This document shows positions 32,031-40,840 of a DNA stretch of 44,690 bases, piece by piece (position 1 is the first letter of the stretch; every line of letters starts with the position of its first letter). Made by a program: the position numbers and the translations under genes. Where the stretch lies: positions 1 through 44,690 of the forward strand of contig JAFDWK010000051.1 in assembly GCA_018268515.1 (NCBI GenBank). Direction: 5' to 3'. The stretch is from Actinomycetota bacterium (GTDB taxonomy: Bacteria > Actinomycetota > Actinomycetes > Actinomycetales > Microbacteriaceae). Under the pieces are notes generated by a model. That model was not told the DNA's origin and searched no databases. It saw only the letters and a list, made by a program, of their open reading frames with translations.

Positions 32031-33083
32031 ATGTCAGACACCACGTCCACCACCGATCAGGCGGGTCCGCCGACATCGGCGCTGCACCTCGCCGACGAGT
32101 TCCTCGCCCGCCAGACGCCTGTGCAGCGGATCCGCGCCCTCCTCTACCGCTATCCCGCGATCAGTCCGGCGATCGTGCTGGTCGTCGCCGTCATCATCTT
32201 CGGCGTCATCAACCCGCGGTTCCTCGCGCCCACCAACCTCTCGCTCATCACCCAGCAGGTGGCCGTGATCGGCACCCTGGGCGTCGCGCAGACGCTCGTG
32301 ATCCTGACGGCGGGCATCGACCTCTCCGTCGGCGCGGCCATGGTGCTGAGCTCGATCGTGATCGGCAACGGCGCCGCCGGGATGGGCGTGCCCGGCATCC
32401 TCGCCCTGATCGTCGGCCTCGTCGCCGGCATCGCGACCGGCGTCGTCAACGGCCTGCTGGTCACCCGGCTCAATCTGCCGCCGTTCATCGTCACCCTGGG
32501 CACGCTGAGCATCTTCACCGCGCTCACGCTGCTGATCTCCAACGGCGCGACGGTTCAGGGACTGAAGCTCCCCGACATCATCACGTGGACCGGATCCACG
32601 TTCCATCTCGGCGTCGACGTCACCTATGGCGTGCTGATGATGATCCTGCTCTACGTGGTCGTGGCGTTCGCGCTCGGGCGCACCTCCTGGGGGCGGCACG
32701 TGTATGCGGTCGGCGATGACAAGGAGGCCGCCCGCCTGAGCGGCATCCGCGTGAACCGCGTCCTGCTGAGCGTCTACGTGGTCGCCGGCGCCGTGGTCGC
32801 CCTGGCCGCCTGGATCCAGATCGGGCGCGACTTCGGCTCCAGCCCCAACGCCGCGGTCGACGCCAACCTCAACGCCATCACCGCCGTCGTGATCGGCGGC
32901 ACCAGCCTCTTCGGAGGACGCGGCAACGTGTGGGGCACCCTGCTCGGTGCGCTCATCGTCGGCGTGTTCCGCAACGGCCTGGCCCTCGCCGGGCTCGACG
33001 TCCTCTACCAGACCCTCGCCGTCGGCATCCTCGTGATCGTCGCGGTCTCCATCGATCAGTGGATCCGGAAGGTGCGCAAGTGA
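32031..33083 (+). CDS. Sugar ABC transporter permease (FrcC/RbsC-like)
   Basis: 350 aa. GGAGAACACC precedes the ATG. Eight to ten membrane segments of the BPD_transp_2 class; hallmarks are TLVILTAGIDLSVGAAMVLS, LNLPPFIVTLGTLSIF, and AVGDDKEAARLSGI followed by NAVTAV-like NLNAITAVVIGGTSLFGG. It forms the membrane channel of the importer. Its TGA overlaps the GTG start of the ATPase gene by four bases. The cytoplasmic N-terminus is about 50 residues long. Confidence 0.9.
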   Translation: MSDTTSTTDQAGPPTSALHLADEFLARQTPVQRIRALLYRYPAISPAIVLVVAVIIFGVINPRFLAPTNLSLITQQVAVIGTLGVAQTLVILTAGIDLSVGAAMVLSSIVIGNGAAGMGVPGILALIVGLVAGIATGVVNGLLVTRLNLPPFIVTLGTLSIFTALTLLISNGATVQGLKLPDIITWTGSTFHLGVDVTYGVLMMILLYVVVAFALGRTSWGRHVYAVGDDKEAARLSGIRVNRVLLSVYVVAGAVVALAAWIQIGRDFGSSPNAAVDANLNAITAVVIGGTSLFGGRGNVWGTLLGALIVGVFRNGLALAGLDVLYQTLAVGILVIVAVSIDQWIRKVRK

Positions 33084-33859
33084 ACGCCACGGCAACCGAG
33101 ACCCGCACGCCTGTCCTCTCGGCGAAGCGGCTCGTCAAGACCTACGGCCACGTCGTCGGCCTCGACGGCGTCAGCCTCGACCTGTACGCCGGAGAGGTGC
33201 TCGCCATCATCGGCGACAACGGCGCCGGCAAGACCACCCTCATCAAGTGCCTCACCGGTGCGGAGATCCCCGACGAGGGCGAACTCAGCCTCGACGGCCG
33301 ACCCGTGCATTTCCGCCGCCCGCAGGACGCCCGCGACGCGGGGATCGAGACGGTGTACCAGTCGCTCGCGGTCTCCCCGGCTCTCGATGTGGCCGCCAAC
33401 ATGTATCTCGGCCGCGAGATGCGCCGCCCCGGATTCCTCGGATCCGTGCTGCGCATGCTCGACACGAAGAACATGCGCCGCAACGCCCGCGACGAGCTCA
33501 CGCGGCTCGGGATCTCGACTCTGCAGGACGTGACGGTGCCGATCGAGAACCTCTCCGGTGGTCAGCGCCAGGCGGTCGCCGTGGCCCGCGCCGCCGCGTT
33601 CGGATCCAAGGTCGTCGTCCTCGACGAGCCGACCGCCGCCCTCGGCGTGCGCGAAGGCAACCAGGTGCTCGAACTCATCAAGCGGCTGCGGGACACCGGC
33701 GTGCCGGTGATCCTGATCAGCCACAACATGCCGCACGTGTTCGAGGTCGCCGATCGGATCCACATCCAGCGTCTCGGCAAGCGCGCGGGCACCATCACGC
33801 CGAGCTCGCACACCATGAGCGAGGCCGTCGCGATCATGACCGGCGCGCAGACGCTGTGA
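33080..33859 (+). CDS. Sugar ABC transporter ATPase, single domain (FrcA-like)
   Basis: 259 aa with a GTG start overlapping the permease stop (GTGA). Walker A GDNGAGKTT, Q-loop VYQSLAV, signature LSGGQRQAVAVARAA, Walker B VVVLDEPTAALG, and switch His in LISHNMPHV. It has one ABC domain rather than the two fused domains of RbsA/XylG, as in the fructose importer FrcA. Its end overlaps the next GTG by four bases, so expression is coupled. Confidence 0.9.
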   Translation: MNATATETRTPVLSAKRLVKTYGHVVGLDGVSLDLYAGEVLAIIGDNGAGKTTLIKCLTGAEIPDEGELSLDGRPVHFRRPQDARDAGIETVYQSLAVSPALDVAANMYLGREMRRPGFLGSVLRMLDTKNMRRNARDELTRLGISTLQDVTVPIENLSGGQRQAVAVARAAAFGSKVVVLDEPTAALGVREGNQVLELIKRLRDTGVPVILISHNMPHVFEVADRIHIQRLGKRAGTITPSSHTMSEAVAIMTGAQTL

Positions 33860-34197
33860 GCGCGAAGCACCTGTACGCCGAGTTCCAGGCGGTGCCCGGG
33901 GCGGGCGATGCGGTCGCGTCGCTCGTCGCCGGGTACCGCCGGGACGTGGTGTCCGAGCCCGGCAACGTGCGCTTCGACGCGCACCGGCTGCGAGATGATC
34001 CGGACCGGTTCTTCGTCTACGAGGAGTACCGCGACGACGACGCGTTCGCCGCGCATCTCACCGCCTCCGCCAATGCGGTGTTCAACGCCGCGCTCGCTCC
34101 GCTCGTCGTCGGCGGCGGGTCGGCGCTGACGTGGTTGGATGAGGTCGTGGACGCCCCGACCTCATCCCCATCCTCGGCCCGCGGGACAGCCGTATGA
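33856..34197 (+). CDS. Small ABM-fold protein, LsrG-like
   Basis: 113 aa with a GTG start inside the ATPase stop; its own stop overlaps the kinase ATG, so it is tightly embedded in the operon. The segment EPGNVRFDAHRLRDDPDRFF followed by VYEEYRDDDAFAAHL is the dimeric ferredoxin-like pattern of the antibiotic-biosynthesis-monooxygenase fold. It resembles LsrG (phospho-AI-2 isomerase), which has EEGNLRFDV...FYIYEAY at this place. It may be a sugar isomerase, mutarotase-like enzyme or monooxygenase; I infer a step on the imported sugar. Confidence 0.75.
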   Translation: MSAKHLYAEFQAVPGAGDAVASLVAGYRRDVVSEPGNVRFDAHRLRDDPDRFFVYEEYRDDDAFAAHLTASANAVFNAALAPLVVGGGSALTWLDEVVDAPTSSPSSARGTAV

Positions 34198-35129
34198 ACG
34201 CCTTCGCCGGGCGGATCCTCGTGATCGGCGAGGCCCTGATCGACATCGTGGACCGCGGCGGCGAGCCCGTGCGGCATGTCGGGGGTAGCCCGCTGAACGT
34301 GGCGTTCGGCCTCGCCAGGCTCGGCATCGCCACGACGTTCGCGACCGAGTTCGGCGACGACGCGGACGGCGCGGCGATCGCCGCTCACCTCGCGTCCGCG
34401 GGGGTGACGGTCGCCCGGACCGCCGGGCAGGACCTTCGCACCTCGACGGCGCTCGCACGCATCGGCGACGACGGATCCGCGACCTACGACTTCGACCTGG
34501 AGTGGATCTTCTCCGCTCCCCCCGCGACCGCGGGGATCTCCGCCGTGCACATCGGGTCGATCGGCGCGCTGCGCGCACCCGGATCCGAGGGCGTCCTGGC
34601 GCTCGTGGAGTCGCTGCCCGACGACGTGCTGGTGACGTTCGACCCGAACGTGCGCCCCGCGCTCATGCCGCCGGCGGACCTGACCCGTGCGACCGTGGAG
34701 CGCTACGCCGCCCGCGCCGCGGTCGTGAAGCTCAGCGACGAGGACGCCGAGTGGCTGTACCCGGGACAGGCCGATGCCGCACCCGCGCGGCTGCTCGCCG
34801 CCGGGGCACGGCTCGTCGCCGTGACGCACGGCGCCGCAGGCAGCGTGCTGCACACGGGGTCCGCCCGCCTGGACGTGCCGGTGCGACCGACCGTCGCCGT
34901 CGACACGATCGGCGCCGGTGACGCGTACATGTCGGGTCTGATCGCCGCGATCGTGCAGCGGGTCGGCGTCGTCGACGCACTCGCGGGGCGGTTCAGCGGC
35001 GCACAGCTCGCCGAGATCGGCCGCATCGCGGCGGTGTCGTCCGGCCTCACGGTCGCCCGCGCCGGAGCCATGCCGCCGACCGCGGCCGAGCTCGAGGTGG
35101 AGCTCAAGGCGGAGCCGGCCGGGATCTGA
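34194..35129 (+). CDS. PfkB-family carbohydrate kinase (fructokinase-like)
   Basis: 311 aa, ATG overlapping the previous stop (ATGA). The ribokinase fold is clear: ILVIGEALIDIVD at the N-terminus, HVGGSPLNVAFGLARLG (first PfkB signature), TFDPNVRPAL, and DTIGAGDAYMSG with the catalytic Asp and anion hole (second signature). It phosphorylates the sugar brought in by the ABC importer, most likely fructose or a related ketose. It is the last gene of the operon, and its final codons form the first unit of a 16-bp tandem repeat. Confidence 0.9.
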   Translation: MNAFAGRILVIGEALIDIVDRGGEPVRHVGGSPLNVAFGLARLGIATTFATEFGDDADGAAIAAHLASAGVTVARTAGQDLRTSTALARIGDDGSATYDFDLEWIFSAPPATAGISAVHIGSIGALRAPGSEGVLALVESLPDDVLVTFDPNVRPALMPPADLTRATVERYAARAAVVKLSDEDAEWLYPGQADAAPARLLAAGARLVAVTHGAAGSVLHTGSARLDVPVRPTVAVDTIGAGDAYMSGLIAAIVQRVGVVDALAGRFSGAQLAEIGRIAAVSSGLTVARAGAMPPTAAELEVELKAEPAGI

Positions 35130-35169
35130 GCCGGCCGGGATCTGAGCCGGGCGGGATCTGAGCCGGGCC
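35112..35169 (+). repeat. 16-bp tandem repeat spanning the kinase stop codon
   Basis: GAGCCGGCCGGGATCT at 35112 and 35128, GAGCCGGGCGGGATCT at 35144, then a partial at 35160. The first unit codes for the last residues (EPAGI) of the kinase. It is a recent slippage-type expansion. From 35190 to 35350 the spacer also holds GGATCC sites and GGTCCCTGAGCGAGCGCAGC, an inverted copy of the CCTTCGTCTCGC repeat. Confidence 0.8.
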
Positions 35170-35368
35170 GATGCGATCCGTATCCGTCTCGGATCCGGTC
35201 CCGCATCGCGACCGGATCCGAGTCGCACCTCGAGCCCGTTGCGCGAATCGCGAGCGCAGCCAGCACGCCCTTCGTCTCGTCGCGGCGCTCCTCACTCAGG
35301 GGCCGACCCGGGGACCGGTCCCTGAGCGAGCGCAGCGAGACGAAGGACGCCCACCGGCCCGGGGACGG

Positions 35369-36322
35369 CTACGCCTCCGGCTCGCCGCTCACCAAGGCGC
35401 GCAGCCAATCCCGCGCCTCCACGAACACGTCGTCCGCATAGCGCTCGGGGTACTGCACGATGCGCCGGTCGGCGCGGGGGTACGAACCGAGGTAGACGAC
35501 GCGCGGGCTGAACCGGCGGATGCCGAGCAGGGCGTCGGCCATGCGCTCGTCCTGGATGTGCCCGTCCGCGTCGAGCACGAACCGGTACCGGCCCAGCGCA
35601 TCGCCGATCGGCCGCGACTGCAGCAGCGACAGGTTGATGCCGCGCGTGGAGAACTGCTCCAGCAGCTCGAGCAGGGCTCCCGCATGGTCCTCGGGGAGCT
35701 CGACGATGAGCGAGGTCTTGTCGGCGCCGGTGGGCGGCGCCGGTGCCACGGTGCGCGCGACCAGCACGAACCGGGTGACGGCGTTGTCGTTGTCGCCGAT
35801 GCCGTCGGCGAGCAGTGCGAGCTCGTGATGCTGCAGGATCCCCGGGGCGGCGATCGCCGCGTCCACGGGGAGGGATCCGTCGAGCAGCCCCAGCGCCGAG
35901 GCGACGTTGCTCGCCGCCGGCACGTGCTGATGGCTCGGGATGTGCTCGCCGAGCCATCCGTAGCACTGCGCGTACGCGACGGGGTGCGCCGCGATGACCG
36001 TGACATCCTCGATCCGGGTGCCGGGCGCCGCGACCAGCACGAAGTCGACCTTGACCAGATACTCTCCGACGATCCGCAGGCCGGGCAGCGTCGCGAGGGC
36101 GTCGAGGGTGGTGGTGACCCCGCCCTCGACCGAGTTCTCGATCGCGATCATGGCGGCGTCGCTGCGGCCTTCGAGCACGTCGGCGAGCGCCTCGCCCACG
36201 TTGTGCACCGGACGCCAGTTCTGGCCGCGCGCCTCGGGCACCTGGTCCAGCGCCGCCTCGGTGAACGTCCCCGCAGGGCCGAGATAGCTGTAGGTGCGGC
36301 GGGCGGCGGCGGCATCGGTCAC
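35369..36322 (-). CDS. pheA: Prephenate dehydratase
   Basis: 317 aa from GTG at 36322 (TDAAAARRTYSYLGPAGTFT); a longer frame upstream is antisense to the next gene. The prephenate dehydratase domain has YLGPAGTFTEAAL, AMIAIENSVEGGV and the catalytic-site Thr in NAVTRFVLV. The C-terminal ACT domain has TSLIVELPEDHAGALLELLE and QSRPIG, the phenylalanine-binding regulatory region. It converts prephenate to phenylpyruvate in phenylalanine synthesis, with feedback by Phe expected. It is divergent from pgm. Confidence 0.92.
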   Translation of the reverse strand: MTDAAAARRTYSYLGPAGTFTEAALDQVPEARGQNWRPVHNVGEALADVLEGRSDAAMIAIENSVEGGVTTTLDALATLPGLRIVGEYLVKVDFVLVAAPGTRIEDVTVIAAHPVAYAQCYGWLGEHIPSHQHVPAASNVASALGLLDGSLPVDAAIAAPGILQHHELALLADGIGDNDNAVTRFVLVARTVAPAPPTGADKTSLIVELPEDHAGALLELLEQFSTRGINLSLLQSRPIGDALGRYRFVLDADGHIQDERMADALLGIRRFSPRVVYLGSYPRADRRIVQYPERYADDVFVEARDWLRALVSGEPEA

Positions 36323-36463
36323 GGCGTTCAGCCTAGTCCGGGGCGAGTGCACGACTGGGCGCGATGACGGGTGGCCGGTGATCCACAGGCCGGGCGCCGC
36401 GCGCGACCGGATCCGTCCCGAAACGATGATGCGGATGTCGGCAGGGCACGGCAGACTATCCCC

Positions 36464-38107
36464 ATGACGAGCCGAGCCGGCCTCCCCGCGGAGGAAAGCG
36501 ACCTGATCGACGTCGACGAGCTGATCGCCGCCTATTACGATCGGACCCCGGATCCGTCCGTGGCCGCCGAGAGAGTCGTGTTCGGCACCAGCGGGCACCG
36601 CGGATCCTCGTTGAGCGGCAGCTTCAACGAGCTGCACATCCTCGCCACCACGCAGGCGATCGTCGACTATCGCACCGCGCAGGGGATCACGGGTCCGCTG
36701 TTCCTCGGCCGCGACACGCATGCGCTCAGCCGCCCGGCGGAGCGCAGCGCGATCGAGGTGCTCGTCGCGAACGGCGTCGATGTGCTCGTCGACTCCCGCG
36801 ATGCCTGGGTGCCGACCCCGGCGCTCAGCCACGCGATCCTCACCTACAACCGCGACCGCACCGAGGACGAGCCCGGCCGCGCCGACGGCATCGTGGTCAC
36901 CCCCTCGCACAACCCGCCCCGCGACGGCGGCTTCAAGTACAACCCCCCGCACGGCGGCCCCGCCGACACCGACGCGACCGGCTGGATCGCGAACCGCGCG
37001 AACGAGCTCATCGAGGCCGGGCTCGAGGGTGTGAAGCGCACGCGCTACGCCGACATCGACACGAGCGGCCTCGGCACCTACGACTTCCGCGACGGGTACG
37101 TGCGCGACCTGCCCTCGATCATCGACGTCGAGGCGATCAAGCGCGCGGGCGTGCGGATCGGGGCGGATCCGCTCGGCGGCGCCTCGGTCGAGTACTGGGC
37201 CCTGATCGGCGAGATGCACGGCCTCGACCTCACCGTGGTGAACCCCGAGGTCGACCCGACCTGGCGCTTCATGACGCTGGACTGGGACGAGAAGATCCGG
37301 ATGGATCCGTCCTCCCCGTCCGCGATGGCGTCGCTGGTCGCGAAGAAGGGCGACTACGACGTGCTCACGGGCAACGACGCCGACGCCGACCGGCACGGCA
37401 TCGTCACCCCGGATGCGGGGCTGATGAACCCGAACCACTACCTCGCGGTCGCGATCGACTACCTGTTCTCGCACCGCGAGGGCTGGGGACGCGACGCCGC
37501 GATCGGAAAGACACTCGTGTCGTCGATGATCATCGACCGGGTCGCCGAGTCGCTCGGCCGGCGCCTGCTCGAGGTGCCGGTCGGGTTCAAGTGGTTCGTT
37601 CCGGGGCTGCTCGACGGATCCGTCGCGTTCGGCGGCGAGGAGTCGGCCGGGGCGTCCTTCCTGCGCAAGGACGGATCCGTCTGGTCGACCGACAAGGACG
37701 GGATCCTGCTCTGCCTGCTCGCCGCGGAGATCATCGCGGTGACCGGCAAGACCCCGTCGCAGCGCTATCGCGAGCTCGAGGAGGCGTTCGGCGCCTCTGC
37801 GTACCAGCGCGTGGACGCCCCCGCGACGCCCGAGCAGAAGGCCACGCTGGCGAGGCTGTCGCCGGAGTCGGTCACCGCGACCGAGCTCGCCGGCGAGCCG
37901 ATCACGACCAAGCTCTCGCACGCCCCCGGCAACGGCGCGGCGATCGGCGGGCTCAAGGTGCAGACCGAGCACGCCTGGTTCGCGGCACGCCCGTCCGGCA
38001 CGGAGGACGTCTACAAGCTCTACGCCGAGTCGCTGCTCGGCCCGGAGCACCTCGCCCGCGTGCAGGAGGAGGCCCGCGCGGTCGTCAGCGCCGCCCTCGG
38101 GGGCTGA
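36464..38107 (+). CDS. pgm: Alpha-D-glucose phosphoglucomutase
   Basis: 547 aa from ATG at 36464. It is a member of the phosphohexomutase superfamily: [19 protein letters not shown] near the N-terminus, catalytic serine loop [17 protein letters not shown], metal-binding loop [11 protein letters not shown], sugar-binding FGGEESAG, and phosphate-binding [10 protein letters not shown]. It interconverts glucose-1-phosphate and glucose-6-phosphate, linking glycogen and trehalose metabolism to glycolysis. Full length for the single-domain-order bacterial Pgm class. No co-directional partner genes. Confidence 0.95.
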   Translation: MTSRAGLPAEESDLIDVDELIAAYYDRTPDPSVAAERVVFGTSGHRGSSLSGSFNELHILATTQAIVDYRTAQGITGPLFLGRDTHALSRPAERSAIEVLVANGVDVLVDSRDAWVPTPALSHAILTYNRDRTEDEPGRADGIVVTPSHNPPRDGGFKYNPPHGGPADTDATGWIANRANELIEAGLEGVKRTRYADIDTSGLGTYDFRDGYVRDLPSIIDVEAIKRAGVRIGADPLGGASVEYWALIGEMHGLDLTVVNPEVDPTWRFMTLDWDEKIRMDPSSPSAMASLVAKKGDYDVLTGNDADADRHGIVTPDAGLMNPNHYLAVAIDYLFSHREGWGRDAAIGKTLVSSMIIDRVAESLGRRLLEVPVGFKWFVPGLLDGSVAFGGEESAGASFLRKDGSVWSTDKDGILLCLLAAEIIAVTGKTPSQRYRELEEAFGASAYQRVDAPATPEQKATLARLSPESVTATELAGEPITTKLSHAPGNGAAIGGLKVQTEHAWFAARPSGTEDVYKLYAESLLGPEHLARVQEEARAVVSAALGG

Positions 38108-38225
38108 CCGGGCCCCTGCCGAGTCGGGTCGGGCTGCTCCCGGGGCAGGCGGTCGAGCCGTGTCCACTTCTGACCTACCTTGTCCCGGATTCAGCGCGGA
38201 CCGGCGGCCGCCGCGCTCTCTCACT

Positions 38226-38286
38226 GCTCGCTGGTCGCGTGTTGCGCCCATGACGGCTACGAGGCCGCAACATGCGACCAGCGAGC
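38226..38286. repeat. Intergenic hairpin element (GCTCGCTGGTCGC arms)
   Basis: Two 21-base arms, 38226-38246 and 38266-38286, match at 20 of 21 positions (core CTGGTCGCGTGTTGCG against CGCAACATGCGACCAG). It lies between convergent pgm and LacI genes. The remaining part of the 333-base gap shows no gene I can support. Confidence 0.85.
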
Positions 38287-38440
38287 TGCGACGATGCGGG
38301 GCGGCGGATCAGCGGAGTTGCGAGCCGACGAAGCAGCGGCACGGGCGCCCTGCACGAACTGGGGGCCGGCCGGCGCAACGGACCGGCGGCGCTGGCCTCC
38401 TACATGCACCGGCGGCCGACCCGCGGCGCGCGGGTGTTCC

Positions 38441-39556
38441 TTACGCGATGCCCGGAGTGCTGTCCCGCACGATGACCTCGACGGGGAGCGGATCCTGGAT
38501 CCAGTCGTCGTCGACGATCGCCCGGAAGGCCTGGTATCCGGCCTCGTTCAGCGGCACCCGCACCGTGGTGAGTGCGGGGGTCACGTCGCTGCTCGCGGAG
38601 ACATCGTCGAACCCGCACACGGCGATGTCCGTGCCCACCGCGCGGCCGGCCGCGCGGATCGCCGACATCGCACCGAGCGCGACCACGTCGCTCATCCCGA
38701 AGACCAGGGTTCCCGGTTCGACACCCTCGGCGAGCGCGGCGGTCATGAGTGTCGCCCCCGACTCGCGCGTGAAATCACCGCGCAGGATCCGTTCGACGGC
38801 GCCGCCTCCCGACGCGAACCCCCGCGCGAAGCCGCCAAGCCGGTCGTCGGACGTGCGCACGCCCTCGGCCGCGCCGATGCCGACCGCGGTGCGGTAGCCG
38901 AGCGCGGCCATGCGGCGCCCGAGCTCCTCGGCTCCGCCGGCGTTGTCGATCACGATCGTGCGCTCCGGCTGCGGCGCGGCGTCACCGCCGGCGCGTCCGG
39001 CCGCGCCGAACGAGACCACGCGCGCTCCGAAGCGCTCGAACGCCGCCAGCTCGGCCGGTGCGGTGCCCGCGACGCCGGCCTCGTCGGCGCGATCGGCCCG
39101 GGACGCGGCGAGGATCAGCCCCTGCGGACGCTGACCGCGCAGTGCCCGCAGGATCCGGTTCTCCCGCTCCTGATCGCGCTCGGTGATCGAGATCGTCACG
39201 ACCAGGCCGCGCTCGTCGGCGCCCCGGGCGACCCCGGCCGCGATCTGGCCGAAGTAGGGGTCGGCGATGTCGGCCACGAGCAGCGCGATGACCGGGGAGC
39301 GGCCCCGAGCCGTCGCCTGCGCCGACATGTTCGGGGTGTAGCCGAGGGTCTCCGCGACACGTTCGACCCGCTCCCGGAACGCCTCGGCGACCTTGCGTTC
39401 GGAGCCGTTGAGCACGCGCGACGCGGTGGCGAGCGAGACACCGGCCTCGCGGGCGACGTCCTGCAGCGTGGCCGCGTGCGGCGCCCGGGACACGGCCGCG
39501 GACTCGGCCCGCGTCGAGGCGGCGTCTCCGGTCGGGGAAAGGCTTTCCGGACTCAT
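38441..39556 (-). CDS. LacI-family regulator 3, linked to the catabolic cluster
   Basis: 371 aa from ATG at 39556 (MSPESLSPTGDAASTRAESA); the longer upstream frame crosses a hairpin repeat and is not used. The helix-turn-helix is ATLQDVAREAGVSLATASRV, followed by LNGSERKV. The sensor domain includes IALLVADIADPYFGQIAAGV and VCGFDDVSASSDVTPALTTV. The extended N-terminal tail of about 28 residues is unusual but unstructured. It is the last gene of the minus-strand cluster that starts with the Gfo/Idh/MocA gene and is the obvious candidate to bind the paired sites at 44403-44445. Confidence 0.88.
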   Translation of the reverse strand: MSPESLSPTGDAASTRAESAAVSRAPHAATLQDVAREAGVSLATASRVLNGSERKVAEAFRERVERVAETLGYTPNMSAQATARGRSPVIALLVADIADPYFGQIAAGVARGADERGLVVTISITERDQERENRILRALRGQRPQGLILAASRADRADEAGVAGTAPAELAAFERFGARVVSFGAAGRAGGDAAPQPERTIVIDNAGGAEELGRRMAALGYRTAVGIGAAEGVRTSDDRLGGFARGFASGGGAVERILRGDFTRESGATLMTAALAEGVEPGTLVFGMSDVVALGAMSAIRAAGRAVGTDIAVCGFDDVSASSDVTPALTTVRVPLNEAGYQAFRAIVDDDWIQDPLPVEVIVRDSTPGIA

Positions 39557-39686
39557 GCCCTGAGCATAGTGCGCGCAGCAGCCGAGCACGCCGGCCGGGC
39601 TCGGCACCGCCCGGCGAGTTCCGCAAGCCCTGTCGCCCGGCCCCGACGTTCTGCGCGAGCGTCGTGCGGCGCCGTCCCGGTGTTCT

Positions 39687-39747
39687 GCTCCCGTCGCAGA
39701 AAGTGCCGCTTTCCGCGCTCCATGACGACAACTTTCGCGACGGGAGC
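39687..39747. repeat. Intergenic hairpin element (GCTCCCGTCGC arms)
   Basis: GCTCCCGTCGCAGAAAGTG begins the left arm (39687-39708), and ACTTTCGCGACGGGAGC ends the right arm (39727-39747), with a one-base bulge. It lies within the 254-base gap between two minus-strand genes. It uses almost the same arm sequence as the element at 23321. Confidence 0.75.
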
Positions 39748-39810
39748 GAGACAGGCCGGGGGCAGGTGTGTTCCGGATCCTGCCGCGTTGCGGAGAAGAA
39801 TCCGCCGGCG

Positions 39811-40563
39811 TCAGGAAAGGTACGCGCGCAGCGCCGCGACTTCTGCGGCGAGGGCCGCCGGATCGTCGTCCGGGACGAACTCGAGCAGCGCGTCGCGCGG
39901 CGGCACGGGAGCCGCGGCAGCCGCCGCGGCGAACGCCCGCCACAGCCCGTCGCGGCCGGTGAGCGGGAGGCGTTCCACCGCCGGCCACCAGGAGAACACG
40001 TGCACGGCGGAGACGCGGTCGGCGATGCGCTGGTACTCCGCCACAGCCACCGCATCGGGCGCAGCGACCGTGGGCTGCCAGTACGTCGACAGGTTCGGGG
40101 ATCCGACCTCCTCCAGCACCCGGAGGGTCTGCTCGGCGTCGTCAGCGAGGGTGCCGCCGTGGAACTCCAGGGCGAGCGAGATGCCGCGTCCGCCCGCCTC
40201 GGCGGCGGCGCGGGCGAGGCCGTCGATGATGTGCGCGCGCTCCGTCGGCGTCGCGTCGGCGGATCCGATCCGTCCCGCCCAGACGCGGATCCGATCCGCC
40301 CCGAGTGCCTCCGCGGAGTCCAGCACCGGTGCGATCCCCTCTCCCGGCTGCGCCCGGAAGTACGCACCGTACGAGCAGACCGCGAGCCCCGCGTCCGCGG
40401 TGATGGCGGCCACCTCGGCCGCCCGCCGTGCGTCGCCGGGGGGCACGTGCACGTCCCCGCCCCACTCGATCACCTGCAGCCCCGCGTCGGACGCGAGCGC
40501 CGCGATGCCGGCAGGATCCAGCTGGCGGAACGTGACGGAGCAGAGTCCGGTTCGGATGTCCAT
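39811..40563 (-). CDS. Sugar phosphate isomerase/epimerase family protein
   Basis: 250 aa. TIM-barrel of the xylose-isomerase-like AP_endonuc_2 family: TGLCSVTFRQLDPAGIAALA, VIEWGGDVHVP, IRVWAGRIGS, ISLALEFHGGTLAD (metal-ligand Glu) and VHVFSWWP. Members isomerise, epimerise or dehydrate sugars and inositols, or cleave keto-glycosides; the exact reaction cannot be read from sequence. It lies downstream of a related but separate TIM-barrel gene in the same cluster, with a repeat-rich 277-base gap between. Confidence 0.85.
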   Translation of the reverse strand: MDIRTGLCSVTFRQLDPAGIAALASDAGLQVIEWGGDVHVPPGDARRAAEVAAITADAGLAVCSYGAYFRAQPGEGIAPVLDSAEALGADRIRVWAGRIGSADATPTERAHIIDGLARAAAEAGGRGISLALEFHGGTLADDAEQTLRVLEEVGSPNLSTYWQPTVAAPDAVAVAEYQRIADRVSAVHVFSWWPAVERLPLTGRDGLWRAFAAAAAAAPVPPRDALLEFVPDDDPAALAAEVAALRAYLS

Positions 40564-40626
40564 GCGGTCAGCCTTTCACGTGGAGCGCCTCGCTCCGTGC
40601 CCCGCTGCCCTCGCTGCCCTCTCTGT

Positions 40627-40697
40627 CCGCGAGACTTCATCTGGGCGACGAGAATGCGGTTGTGGAGCGCAGTCTCGTCGCGGGGATGGAGTCTCGC
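40627..40697. repeat. Intergenic hairpin element with 31-base arms
   Basis: Arms 40627-40657 and 40667-40697: CGCGAGACTTCATCTGGGCG continues into ACGAGAATGCG, and the partner reads CGCAGTCTCGTCGCGGGGAT followed by GGAGTCTCGCG. Most positions pair, around a 9-base loop. It is the longest of the hairpin family in the window. Confidence 0.75.
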
Positions 40698-40743
40698 GGT
40701 CAAGGGGCAGCCGCAGCGGGGGCGCTTGCGGAGCGGGTCGCCC

Positions 40744-40820
40744 GGGGGCGGAGCGGGGGCGCCGGGGCGGAGCGGGGACGCCGGGGCGGAGCGGGGGCGC
40801 CGGGGCGGAGCGGGGGCGCC
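40744..40820 (+). repeat. 19-bp G-rich minisatellite
   Basis: Four units of GGGGCGGAGCGGGGGCGCC (the first with an extra G) at 40744, 40764, 40783 and 40802, with degenerate partial units on both sides (from about 40725). The plus strand carries many G runs. It lies just downstream of the stop codon of the 40841-41812 gene. Confidence 0.85.
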
Positions 40821-40840
40821 TGCGGAGCGGGGCGGAAGGG

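Noticed and set aside
30859-35129. Complete AI-2 (Lsr) uptake operon
   Set aside because: The kinase is PfkB instead of FGGY, there is one permease gene and a single-domain ATPase, and no LsrF-like thiolase; only the small protein resembles LsrG, so the full assignment is not made.
36380-36389. TGATCCACAG-like DnaA box between pheA and pgm
   Set aside because: A single imperfect match without further boxes or AT-rich sequence is expected by chance and does not indicate an origin.
36323-38251. Upstream extension of the prephenate dehydratase frame to 960 codons
   Set aside because: The extension is antisense to phosphoglucomutase, and the GTG at 36322 immediately precedes the normal N-terminus.
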